Shown here piece after piece: positions 1-6,493 of a DNA stretch of 7,403 nucleotides. The notes beneath the pieces were generated by a model. It saw only the letters and a program-made list of their open reading frames with translations, was not told the origin of the DNA and did no database searches. This stretch comes from JBBQNY01 sp038330365 (GTDB lineage Bacteria; Pseudomonadota; Gammaproteobacteria; Xanthomonadales; Ahniellaceae): the NCBI GenBank assembly GCA_038330365.1, contig JBBQNY010000147.1:1-7403 (forward strand), in the 5' to 3' direction. Position 1 is the stretch's first letter, and every line of letters begins with the position of its first letter. Both the position numbers and the translations under genes were made by a program.

Positions 1-1
1 C

Positions 2-769
2 GATTCCGCCAAGGGTCGGGTGCGGCCGTCCAGCTTCGCCGATCACTACAGCCAGCCGCGGCAGTTCTTCCTCAGCCAGACGGCCATCGAGCAGGCGCAC
101 ATCGCCGCGTCGCTGGTGTTCGAGCTTTCCAAGGTGGAGACCGCCCATGTGCGCGAAGCCGTCGTCGGTCACCTGCGCCACATCGACGCCAAACTTGCGC
201 AACGCGTCGCGAACGGGCTGGGTCTCGACAAGCTCCCGCCCGCGCCGGAAACCTCCGCACCCGTGCTCGATTTGCCTGCGTCGCCCGCGCTGCAGATCAT
301 CGGCAAGATGAAAGACACGCTGCGCGGCCGCAGCATCGGAATCCTGATTGCGGATGGATCGGACGCCGCGGCGATCCGGGGATTGCGCAAGGCCGCCGAA
401 GCCGCCGGTGCGAGTGTGAAGATCGTCGCGCCGAAGATCGGGGGCGCCCGATTGTCGGATGGCAAGCGCCTGGCTGCGGATGGTCAACTGGCAGGTACGC
501 CTTCGCCGCTGTTCGATGCCATCGCGGTCGTGCTTTCAGCTGCGGGCGCAAAGATGCTTGCGCGCGAAGCGGCCGCGGTCGATTTCGTGCGTGACGCCTA
601 CGGCCATCTGAAAGCCATCGCCTTCGACGAGGGCGCTCGCGCACTGGTCGAAGTCGCAGGCGCGAGCCCCGACGAGGGCATGGTTGCCGCTACCGATGTC
701 CGCGGCTTCATCAAGGCGGCCAAGACACGCCAATGGGCGCGGGAGCCGAAGGTTCGGACCCTCCCCTGA
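2..769 (+). CDS. katE: Large-subunit (HPII/KatE-type) catalase, C-terminal part, 5' truncated by window edge
   Basis: This is the last 255 residues of a monofunctional haem catalase, which converts hydrogen peroxide to water and oxygen in the cytoplasm. The frame is open to the window edge, so the GTG at 20 is an internal valine and not a start. The first ~75 residues (FADHYSQPRQFF, then QTAIEQAHIAASLVFELSKV) match the catalase immune-responsive helical region. After a Pro/Ala-rich linker, residues ~110-240 (from GRSIGILIADGSD to the DEGMVAATD segment) form the flavodoxin/DJ-1-like domain found only in large-subunit catalases of about 700-750 residues. No cysteine is present, in line with HPII-type enzymes, whose added domain lacks a PfpI-type nucleophile. 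The haem-binding core lies outside the window. A short CCCC-TGA-GGGG palindrome covers the stop but has no T run. The family call is firm; the symbol rests on domain layout, and katE-like paralogues are possible. Confidence 0.93.
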   Translation, partial: DSAKGRVRPSSFADHYSQPRQFFLSQTAIEQAHIAASLVFELSKVETAHVREAVVGHLRHIDAKLAQRVANGLGLDKLPPAPETSAPVLDLPASPALQIIGKMKDTLRGRSIGILIADGSDAAAIRGLRKAAEAAGASVKIVAPKIGGARLSDGKRLAADGQLAGTPSPLFDAIAVVLSAAGAKMLAREAAAVDFVRDAYGHLKAIAFDEGARALVEVAGASPDEGMVAATDVRGFIKAAKTRQWAREPKVRTLP

Positions 770-815
770 GGGGTGTGGTGCGGTAAGGTTGCGCAGACAG
801 CTGGGAGACTCGACG

Positions 816-1010
816 ATGGGCGGATACTGGGCCAAGGCACCGCGTTCCGAGCGTGCTCGCGAACTGCTCCGGAACCGCGACCACGCGCGAGCGCTGTTCA
901 ACGCGATCAAGTCGCTGCCGCCGGCCGCCGATCGGCAGGTGGTGAGCGTGGCCGGTCTGCGCTTTCGCAGCGACGCGCCGACGGCCATCAAGGCAGCGAA
1001 CGACGGCTGA
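816..1010 (+). CDS. Small hypothetical protein, 64 aa
   Basis: I do not recognise this protein. It begins MGGYWAKAPRSERARELLRN and ends TAIKAANDG. It is rich in Arg and Ala, has no cysteine, signal peptide or membrane segment, and its middle (about residues 11-38) looks helical and amphipathic. The start is set by GGAG at 804-807, eight bases before the ATG. An open frame continues upstream to 684, but that part lies inside the catalase gene and has no catalase-independent support. The gene starts 46 nt after the catalase stop and ends 15 nt before the next start, so it is probably co-transcribed with the downstream membrane-protein gene and may be with the catalase. The coding call rests on the ribosome binding site, the tight spacing and a codon pattern like its neighbours. 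No function is proposed. Confidence 0.62.
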   Translation: MGGYWAKAPRSERARELLRNRDHARALFNAIKSLPPAADRQVVSVAGLRFRSDAPTAIKAANDG

Positions 1011-1025
1011 GAAGGGCAGCGCCAC

Positions 1026-1790
1026 ATGGGACTGGGACTGTCCGCACTGGCTGCCCTGCTGCTGCTTTTGCCCGGCATCGCGTTCGTCTTTGGACTGCAT
1101 CGGCTTGCCAGTCCATCGCGGCCGCTTTCACCCTTTGATCAGCATTTCAGTGTCGGCCTCCTGGTCGCGGTGGCGGCATCGTTGTTCCTGCATCTTGCGG
1201 GCATCGGCGCCGGTCATCTCACCGCGGCGCTGGACCTCACGGGAACTCCGGCTCCGGCGCTTGCGCTGGTGCTTCTCGCCGGCGATCTGAAGGCACCGCT
1301 GGCCGGGGCCGCGCTCGATGGCGTCGAGCGCAATGTGCTGTCGATTGCAGCCTACTTCTCGTTCGTGATTGCACTCGGGGTGCTGGCGGGCCAGTTTGCC
1401 AACCGCTACCTCGCCGAGCGTCCGCAGGCAGACTGGTGGAAACTGCTGGCAGGCGATCCGGACGCGTTAAGCGACCGCGTCGAGTTCATCGTCCTCACCA
1501 CCGAGGTTGTGCACGGCGACGCGACCTGGCTTTACTCGGGGTATCTGGACGACTATTTCATCGACCGTGAAGGTCGACTGCAGCGTGTGGTATTTCGCGG
1601 CTTCGCGGCGCGACGGCTGCTGCGCGACGACGATCAGCCGGTACCACCGGACGACCCGACCCATGTGTCGCGCGATCGCTGGATCGAGATTCCGGGCGAG
1701 ATCTTTGTGTTGCAGATGGCCGATGCGCGCACCGTCAATCTCGACTTCTTCTTCGAGGAAGACGATCCCGAGGTCAAGCGAGGGACGTGA
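1026..1790 (+). CDS. Uncharacterised membrane protein, three predicted helices and an acidic C-terminal domain, 254 aa
   Basis: The protein has three hydrophobic stretches: residues ~4-23 (LSALAALLLLLPGIAFVFGL), ~42-64 and ~103-126. A soluble domain of about 120 residues follows. The second half begins with WWKLLAGDP and then shows beta-rich text (EFIVLTTEVVHGDATWLYSG, LDDYFIDREGRLQRVVFRGF) ending in an acidic FFFEEDDPEV tail. This layout, helices followed by a small beta domain with a Gly-Tyr near a charged turn, reminds me of bacterial DUF6338-type proteins, but I cannot confirm membership. The first helix could be read as an uncleaved signal anchor. AAGG at 1012-1015 precedes the ATG by ten bases, a plausible ribosome binding site. 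It lies 15 nt after the 64-aa gene, so the two probably share a transcript. Real gene: confident. Function: unknown. Confidence 0.83.
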   Translation: MGLGLSALAALLLLLPGIAFVFGLHRLASPSRPLSPFDQHFSVGLLVAVAASLFLHLAGIGAGHLTAALDLTGTPAPALALVLLAGDLKAPLAGAALDGVERNVLSIAAYFSFVIALGVLAGQFANRYLAERPQADWWKLLAGDPDALSDRVEFIVLTTEVVHGDATWLYSGYLDDYFIDREGRLQRVVFRGFAARRLLRDDDQPVPPDDPTHVSRDRWIEIPGEIFVLQMADARTVNLDFFFEEDDPEVKRGT

Positions 1791-1937
1791 GCCGCCCTGC
1801 CTGATGGGCTTTGCCAGGAAGGGTTTGAAGTGTTGAGAGCGAATCGAAGTCGCACAGCCGGCGGCTCTCCGAACAGCGAACTCGTCAGTCCTCTGGTCTC
1901 AGGACCCGGTCATTGCAGTGCTTTCCGGGCACAAGCT

Positions 1938-1998
1938 CTGCTCCCGGCGAGGTCGGTCCCCATGGTATCGGGTGGCAATTCGGGGGAGCCCGGAGCAG
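1938..1998 (+). promoter_or_regulatory. Inverted repeats in the yheS leader
   Basis: The arm CTGCTCC at 1938-1944 is complementary to GGAGCAG at 1992-1998. An overlapping pair, GCTCCCG at 1940-1946 with CGGGGGAGC at 1981-1989 (two extra G bases), gives an alternative fold. CCGGAGC occurs twice, at 1990-1996 and 2001-2007; the second copy contains the GGAG that serves the ATG at 2015. The left arm could therefore pair with either copy and, in one fold, hide that GGAG. This is inference from complementarity only. I found no convincing -35/-10 pair in 1791-2025 and no T run that would make a terminator. Confidence 0.3.
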
Positions 1999-2014
1999 CG
2001 CCGGAGCCGTTAAC

Positions 2015-2029
2015 ATGCGCGCCCCATGA
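2015..2029 (+). promoter_or_regulatory. Four-codon upstream ORF (MRAP) overlapping the yheS start
   Basis: ATG-CGC-GCC-CCA-TGA reads Met-Arg-Ala-Pro-stop. Its TGA (2027-2029) overlaps the yheS ATG (2026-2028) as ATGA, the classic arrangement for termination-reinitiation. The only good ribosome binding site nearby, GGAG at 2003-2006, sits eight bases before this ATG but 19 bases before the yheS ATG, so it is better placed for the mini-ORF. The visible sequence therefore suggests that yheS is translated by coupling to a tiny leader. No experiment is implied; a short ATG this close to a start can also occur by chance. Confidence 0.4.
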
Positions 2030-4005
2030 TCTCCTTCCGGAACTTCGCGCTGCGGCGCGGACAGAAACTGCTGCTCAGCGAGGTGGACTGCGTGCTGCTG
2101 AGTGGCTGGCGCGTGGGCGTCGTCGGGCGCAATGGCAGCGGCAAGTCCAGCCTGTTCGCGGCGGTGCGGGGCGAGATCGAAGCCGATACCGGCGACGTCG
2201 ACGTCCCGGCGCGCCTGCGGATCGCCAGCGTCGCGCAGGAAACGCCGGCCCTGCCGGACTCGGCCATCGACTTCGTGCTGTCCGGGGATGCGGCCGTTCA
2301 CGCCGCCATCCGCGCCGAGGCCGACGCGGCGGAACGCGAGGACTGGGAAGCTGTCGCGCACGCGCATCACGATCTCGAGGAACTCGGCGGCTACGACGCT
2401 GCGGCGCGCGCCGCCAAGCTGCTCTATGGCCTGGGTTTCGATGCGCAGACGCATACGCAGGCGGTGTCGTCCTTTTCGGGGGGCTGGCGCGTGCGCCTCA
2501 ACCTGGCGCGTGCGCTGATGACGCCAAGCGACCTGCTGCTGCTCGACGAGCCCACCAACCATCTCGACCTTGATGCCGTGCTCTGGCTCGAGCAGTGGTT
2601 GCTGAAGTATCCCGGCACTTTGCTGCTGATCTCGCACGATCGCGAATTCCTCGACAACATGGCCACGCACACGCTGCATCTGCACGAAGGGCGCGCAAAG
2701 CTTTACGTGGGCGATTACACCGCGTTTGAGCGACAGCGTGCCGAGCAACTGAAGCAGCAGCAGGTCGCGTTCGTGAAAGAGCAAGCGGAGCGCGAGCACC
2801 TGGAAGCGTTCATCGCGCGCTTCAAGGCCAAGGCCTCCAAGGCCAAGCAGGCGCAGTCGCGCATGAAGCGGCTGGCGAAACTGTCAGGTACCGAGGCCGT
2901 GCGGGCCGAGCGCGCGCTGCACATCGAGATGCCCGTCCCGCTGCGACTGCCGCACTCGCTGCTGCGACTCGTGCATGTGGATGCGGGCTATCCCGCGGTC
3001 GCCGTCGCCGCCCAGAATCGCCAGCAATCCACAGGCTCCGACGCAGAGATCGGAAAGATTGAGCGCGCGGATCACAGCGCCGCGAGCGCGAAATGTGTGC
3101 TGCGCGATGTGACCTTCCACCTCGAAGCCGGCGACCGCATTGCGCTGCTTGGCGTCAACGGTGCGGGCAAGTCGACGCTGGTCAAGACGCTGGTGGGAGA
3201 GCTGGCCCCGCTTGAAGGTGAGCGCGCTGCGCATCCCGATCTGGTGATCGGATACTTCGCGCAGCACACGGTCGAGTCGCTGCAAGCCGGGCGCTCGCCG
3301 ATCGATCACCTGCGCGACATGGCGCCGAACGTTGTCACGCAGTCACTGCGGGATTTTCTCGGCAAGTGGAACTTCGCCGGCGAGCGCGCCTTCGAGTCCA
3401 TTGACACGTTCTCCGGAGGCGAGCGCGCGCGGCTCGCGCTGGCGCTAATCGCATGGCGCCAGCCCAACGTGCTGCTGCTGGACGAGCCGACCAACCATCT
3501 CGACCTTGACATGCGCGAGGCGCTGGCCGAAGCCCTGAGCGACTTCGACGGCGCCATCGTGCTGGTCTCGCACGACCGGCATCTGATCGGTCTGGTCTGC
3601 GACACCTTCTGGCGCGTGGCTGACGGCCACGTCGAAGTATTCGACGGTGACCTCGATGACTACGCCGCATGGCTGCGCGCACGTCCTGCCACAGGCGAGG
3701 CGGCGGTCATCGTGCCGGCGAGGGAATCCGCGACGACCATTGCCCCAGCCGCCGTGGCGCCCGCGGGCGCTGGCGCACGTTCACGGTCGCGCATCAATCC
3801 GCATCGCCTCTCCCAGCTGGAAGCTGAAGTCGCGGCCCTCACCCGGAGGCTGGCCGAGATCGACGCCGAACTCGCATCGCCGGAGCTCTACGCAGCCGGT
3901 CCGTCGCGCGCCGCCGCACTGGCCTCGAAGCGCGGCGAATGCGCGCAGCTTCTGGCGTCGGAGGAGAATGCGCTACTCGACCTTTACGCCGCAGATGCCG
4001 CTTGA
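2026..4005 (+). CDS. yheS: ABC-F family ATPase, YheS type
   Basis: This soluble twin-ATPase of the ABC-F family binds near the ribosomal E site and acts on stalled or slow ribosomes; it is not a transporter. Domain 1 has Walker A GRNGSGKS (residues 34-41), signature SFSGGWRVRL (149-158), Walker B LLLLDEP (170-176) and switch SHD (203-205). The linker that touches P-site tRNA, charged and helical (LKQQQVAFVKEQ, RFKAKASKAKQAQSRMKRL), spans about 235-300. Domain 2 has Walker A GVNGAGKST (376-384), signature FSGGERARL (462-470), LLLLDEP with Asp486/Glu487, and SHD (515-517). A C-terminal coiled coil spans about 594-650. At 659 aa it is about the length of E. coli YheS and resembles it throughout (QETPALP, LRDFLG, FDGDLDDY) more than Uup, EttA or YbiT. 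The ATG at 2026 gives MISFRNFALRRG, which aligns with the YheS N-terminus. About 30 extra residues lie at 326-356, early in domain 2. All catalytic residues are present. Confidence 0.95.
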   Translation: MISFRNFALRRGQKLLLSEVDCVLLSGWRVGVVGRNGSGKSSLFAAVRGEIEADTGDVDVPARLRIASVAQETPALPDSAIDFVLSGDAAVHAAIRAEADAAEREDWEAVAHAHHDLEELGGYDAAARAAKLLYGLGFDAQTHTQAVSSFSGGWRVRLNLARALMTPSDLLLLDEPTNHLDLDAVLWLEQWLLKYPGTLLLISHDREFLDNMATHTLHLHEGRAKLYVGDYTAFERQRAEQLKQQQVAFVKEQAEREHLEAFIARFKAKASKAKQAQSRMKRLAKLSGTEAVRAERALHIEMPVPLRLPHSLLRLVHVDAGYPAVAVAAQNRQQSTGSDAEIGKIERADHSAASAKCVLRDVTFHLEAGDRIALLGVNGAGKSTLVKTLVGELAPLEGERAAHPDLVIGYFAQHTVESLQAGRSPIDHLRDMAPNVVTQSLRDFLGKWNFAGERAFESIDTFSGGERARLALALIAWRQPNVLLLDEPTNHLDLDMREALAEALSDFDGAIVLVSHDRHLIGLVCDTFWRVADGHVEVFDGDLDDYAAWLRARPATGEAAVIVPARESATTIAPAAVAPAGAGARSRSRINPHRLSQLEAEVAALTRRLAEIDAELASPELYAAGPSRAAALASKRGECAQLLASEENALLDLYAADAA

Positions 4006-4036
4006 CGCCTGCGCCAACAGGCCCCACCTTCCCATA

Positions 4037-4064
4037 GCGGATCTGTCCGCGGCGGTCACCCGCC
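4037..4064 (+). other. Two small adjacent hairpins between yheS and fmdB
   Basis: GCGG (4037-4040) pairs with CCGC (4047-4050), and immediately after it GGCGG (4051-4055) pairs with CCGCC (4060-4064) around a TCAC loop. They lie in the 126-nt gap after yheS. No T run follows, so this is not a standard intrinsic terminator. The stems are short and, in GC-rich DNA, may be chance. TAGGAT at 4072-4077 resembles a -10 box, but no matching -35 box lies at the right distance. Confidence 0.25.
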
Positions 4065-4131
4065 ACACGCGTAGGATGGCGCCCACCCCTGCGAAGCGGC
4101 GCGACCGCACACGACTTCCAAGAGCCTGACC

Positions 4132-4545
4132 ATGCCGATCTATGCCTTTGCCTGCCAGCAATGCGGGCACCACTTCGACAACCTGCAGAAGATGTCGGAC
4201 CCTGATCCCGATGTCTGTCCCGTGTGCGGAGCCGCCGCCGTGAAGCGGCAGTTGACGGCGCCCTCGTTCCGGCTTGCTGGTTCCGGCTGGTACGAGACGG
4301 ACTTCAAGAAGGATGGCGACCGCAAGCGCAATCTTGCCAGCGACAACTCGGAACCCAAGTCCGCCGAGAGCAAGGAAGGGAACGCGAGCAAATCCGACGG
4401 CAAGAGTTCGGCAGACAGCAAATCCGACTCCGGCAGCACCAAGGATTCCTCAAAGGCAGATGCCAAACCGTCCGTGCCCGGAACTTCGTCTTCCGCTGCT
4501 TCTGCACCCGCGCCGGCCGCCTCCAAGTCCGATTCCGCTTCCTGA
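4132..4545 (+). CDS. FmdB-family zinc ribbon protein with long low-complexity tail, 137 aa
   Basis: The first ~50 residues are a typical FmdB/CxxC_CxxC_SSSS regulatory domain: MPIYAFACQQCG, then DVCPVCGAAAVKRQL. The two CxxC pairs (Cys8/Cys11 and Cys29/Cys32) should bind one zinc ion as a zinc ribbon. The SGWYETDFKK stretch that follows is the usual family ending. The remaining part (about residues 61-137) is rich in Ser, Lys, Asp and later Ala/Pro, with no hydrophobic core, so it is probably disordered. The name comes from FmdB of formamidase operons; the molecular role of this widespread family is not settled. AAGAG at 4120-4124 is a modest ribosome binding site. An FmdB gene upstream of aspS is a common proteobacterial arrangement. 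Within the tail, the DNA word AGCAAATCCGAC occurs twice (4387-4398 and 4417-4428), suggesting growth by slippage or duplication. Confidence 0.92.
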   Translation: MPIYAFACQQCGHHFDNLQKMSDPDPDVCPVCGAAAVKRQLTAPSFRLAGSGWYETDFKKDGDRKRNLASDNSEPKSAESKEGNASKSDGKSSADSKSDSGSTKDSSKADAKPSVPGTSSSAASAPAPAASKSDSAS

Positions 4546-4629
4546 GCGACGGACATGGCGCGGGATGATTTGATCGCTGCGCTCGACGTGATGTGCGTGA
4601 ACCCTTGCAACCCGGCGGTGCAATGGTCC

Positions 4630-4685
4630 GGCCGGGATTCCTGCCGGCCAGAGGCGCAGAGCGCGAACCGGCGGAAGTCCGCCGG
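4630..4685 (+). promoter_or_regulatory. Tandem GC-rich hairpins in the aspS leader
   Basis: Two perfect inverted repeats lie 40-95 bases before the aspS ATG. The first is GGCCGG (4630-4635) with CCGGCC (4644-4649), loop of eight. The second is CCGGCGGA (4668-4675) with TCCGCCGG (4678-4685), an 18-nt perfect palindrome apart from its AG centre. Neither is followed by a T run. They could end the fmdB transcript in a Rho-dependent way, protect an RNA end, form an operator (the second is a palindrome), or regulate aspS. I see no T-box features, and T-boxes are not expected in this group. The ribosome binding site TGGAG (4714-4718), five bases before the ATG, is left free. Confidence 0.4.
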
Positions 4686-4723
4686 AATGCCATCGTGGGA
4701 CCCGAATTTTCCCTGGAGTTTTC

Positions 4724-6493
4724 ATGCGTAGTCATTTCTGCGGTGCGGTTGAAGAATCCCTGATCGGCGAGTCGGTCACCTTGTGCGGCTGGGTCGACGT
4801 CGCGCGCAATCTCGGCGGCGTCTGCTTTGTCGATCTGCGCGATCACGAAGGCATCGTGCAGATTGTGGTCGCGCCTTCGCAGGCCGAGGTGTTCGCCGTG
4901 GCGGCCAATCTCGGGTACGAGGACTGCATCCAGGTGACGGGCAAGGTGCGCCGACGTGAGTCGGTGAACACCAAGATCCGGTCCGGGCAGATCGAAATCG
5001 TGGCCGAGTCGATCGAGGTGTTGAACAAGTCCGCGCCGCTGCCGTTCCACGCGCATGAGAATCCAGGCGAAGAGATCCGTCTCAGATACCGTTACCTGGA
5101 CCTGCGCCGACCGGAAATGCAGCACAAGATGCGCCTCCGCATCGCGCTCGTGCAGGCGCTGCGTCGATGGCTCGATGCGCGCGGCTTCCAGGACATCGAG
5201 ACCCCCATCCTGACCAAGGCCACTCCGGAAGGTGCGCGCGATTTTCTCGTGCCGGCCCGCATGCATCCCGGCGAGTTCTACGCGCTGCCGCAGTCGCCGC
5301 AGCTGTTCAAGCAGATCCTCATGGTCGCGGGCTTCGATCGTTACTACCAGATCGCGCGCTGCTTCCGTGACGAGGCGCTGCGCGCGGATCGCCAGCTCGA
5401 ATTCACCCAGCTCGACATCGAGATGGCCTGGGTCGACGAGCGCGCGGTGCAGGACACCGTGGAGGCCATGGTGCGCGATGTCTATCTCGAGGTTGGCGGC
5501 GTGGACCTGCCCGGCTCATTCCCGCGGCTGACCTATGCCGAAGCGATGCGGCGTTTTGGTTCCGACAAACCCGATCTCCGTATTCCGCTCGAGCTGGTGG
5601 ATCTCGCTGCCCACGTTGCCGGCTGCGAGTTCAAGGTGTTCAGCGAGTGGGCGGCAACAGACGACGGTCGGGTCGCGGCGCTCAGGGTGCCCGGCGGCGC
5701 CGAGCTTTCGCGCAAGCAGCTGGACGAGATCGGCGCCCATGCCGCGAAGTTCGGAGCGAAAGGCCTCGCGTGGATGAAAATCGAAAATGCCGGCGCTGGT
5801 CGCGAGGGCATCGCCTCGCCCATCGCCAAGTTTCTCGACGACGCAACGCTGGCGGCGATCATCAAGGCCACAGCTGCCCGTGACGGCGATGCGCTGCTGT
5901 TCGGCGCCGGGCCGTATGCAATCGTTTGCGCCTTCATGGGCGCGGTGCGCCTCAAGGTTGCGCGCGACCGGGGGCTCGTCGCGGAGGGCTGGGCGCCACT
6001 CTGGGTGACCGATTTCCCGATGTTTGATTGGGACGAGGAGGCCGGTCGCCACGTCGCGCTCCACCATCCCTTCACCGCGCCGGCGGTCGATGACATCGCC
6101 GCCTTGCGCAGCGACGCACGCAGCGCGGTGTCGCGTGGATACGACCTGGTGCTCAATGGCAACGAGATCGGTGGCGGTTCGATCCGCATCCATCGCTCGG
6201 AGATGCAGAGCGCAGTGTTCGACCTGCTCGGAATCGGTGCCGACGAGCAGCAGGCGAAGTTCGGATTCCTGCTGGAAGCGCTCCAATATGGCGCGCCGCC
6301 ACACGGCGGCATCGCCTTCGGAATCGACCGCATGGCCGCACTTCTGGCAGGGACCGATTCGATCCGCGACGTCATCGCTTTTCCGAAGACCACCACGGCG
6401 CAGTGCCTCATGACAGGTGCACCCTCCGCGATCGCCGATGCCCAGCTCGCGGAAGTGCACGTCGCGGTGCGCGCAGCGAAGCCGAGCGCTTGA
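4724..6493 (+). CDS. aspS: Aspartyl-tRNA synthetase (class II, bacterial type)
   Basis: AspRS joins aspartate to tRNA-Asp with ATP in the cytoplasm and is essential. The 589 aa match the usual bacterial length. Residues ~1-110 form the OB-fold anticodon-binding domain (MRSHFCGAVEES, CGWVDVARNLGG, GIVQIV with Gln46). The catalytic core carries motif 1 around ETPILTKATPEGARDFLVP (159-177), motif 2 ARCFRDEALRADRQLEFTQL (211-230, with Arg215 and Glu217) and motif 3 GIAFGIDRMAALLAG (529-543, Arg536). LPQSPQLFKQ (188-197) and GGGSIRIH (483-490) complete the active site. The inserted GAD domain, specific to the bacterial form, lies at about 285-415. Position 30 is Leu, as in discriminating E. coli AspRS, but position 81 is Val rather than Lys, so tRNA-Asn discrimination cannot be read off with certainty. 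TGGAG lies five bases before the ATG. Its TGA overlaps the proposed start of the next gene. Confidence 0.98.
   Translation: MRSHFCGAVEESLIGESVTLCGWVDVARNLGGVCFVDLRDHEGIVQIVVAPSQAEVFAVAANLGYEDCIQVTGKVRRRESVNTKIRSGQIEIVAESIEVLNKSAPLPFHAHENPGEEIRLRYRYLDLRRPEMQHKMRLRIALVQALRRWLDARGFQDIETPILTKATPEGARDFLVPARMHPGEFYALPQSPQLFKQILMVAGFDRYYQIARCFRDEALRADRQLEFTQLDIEMAWVDERAVQDTVEAMVRDVYLEVGGVDLPGSFPRLTYAEAMRRFGSDKPDLRIPLELVDLAAHVAGCEFKVFSEWAATDDGRVAALRVPGGAELSRKQLDEIGAHAAKFGAKGLAWMKIENAGAGREGIASPIAKFLDDATLAAIIKATAARDGDALLFGAGPYAIVCAFMGAVRLKVARDRGLVAEGWAPLWVTDFPMFDWDEEAGRHVALHHPFTAPAVDDIAALRSDARSAVSRGYDLVLNGNEIGGGSIRIHRSEMQSAVFDLLGIGADEQQAKFGFLLEALQYGAPPHGGIAFGIDRMAALLAGTDSIRDVIAFPKTTTAQCLMTGAPSAIADAQLAEVHVAVRAAKPSA

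Noticed and set aside
762..776. CCCC-TGA-GGGG palindrome at the catalase stop as a terminator
   Set aside because: Only four base pairs, no T run, and the next gene begins within 50 bases.
1804..1836. 10-codon ORF (MGFARKGLKC) as a leader peptide for yheS
   Set aside because: No ribosome binding site before the ATG and about 190 nt from yheS; the MRAP mini-ORF is much better placed.
1830..2573. 247-codon + strand frame overlapping the start of yheS in another frame
   Set aside because: Arg/Gly/Ala-rich text with no motif; it is the alternate frame of the yheS Walker A region.
1885..2799. 304-codon minus-strand open frame opposite yheS
   Set aside because: Antisense shadow of a clear ABC-F gene; no domain, and no ribosome binding site I could identify.
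4002..4038. TTGACG at the yheS stop as a -35 box for fmdB
   Set aside because: No -10-like sequence at 16-18 bases spacing; the nearest AT-containing word is about 25 bases away.
4555..4731. 58-codon + strand ORF filling the fmdB-aspS gap and overlapping the aspS start by eight bases
   Set aside because: No clear ribosome binding site, no recognisable protein text, and it runs through both hairpins. It stays a weak possibility that conservation could revive.
4304..5266. 320-codon minus-strand open frame across fmdB and aspS
   Set aside because: Spans two well-supported + strand genes and the gap between them; composition is that of a shadow frame.
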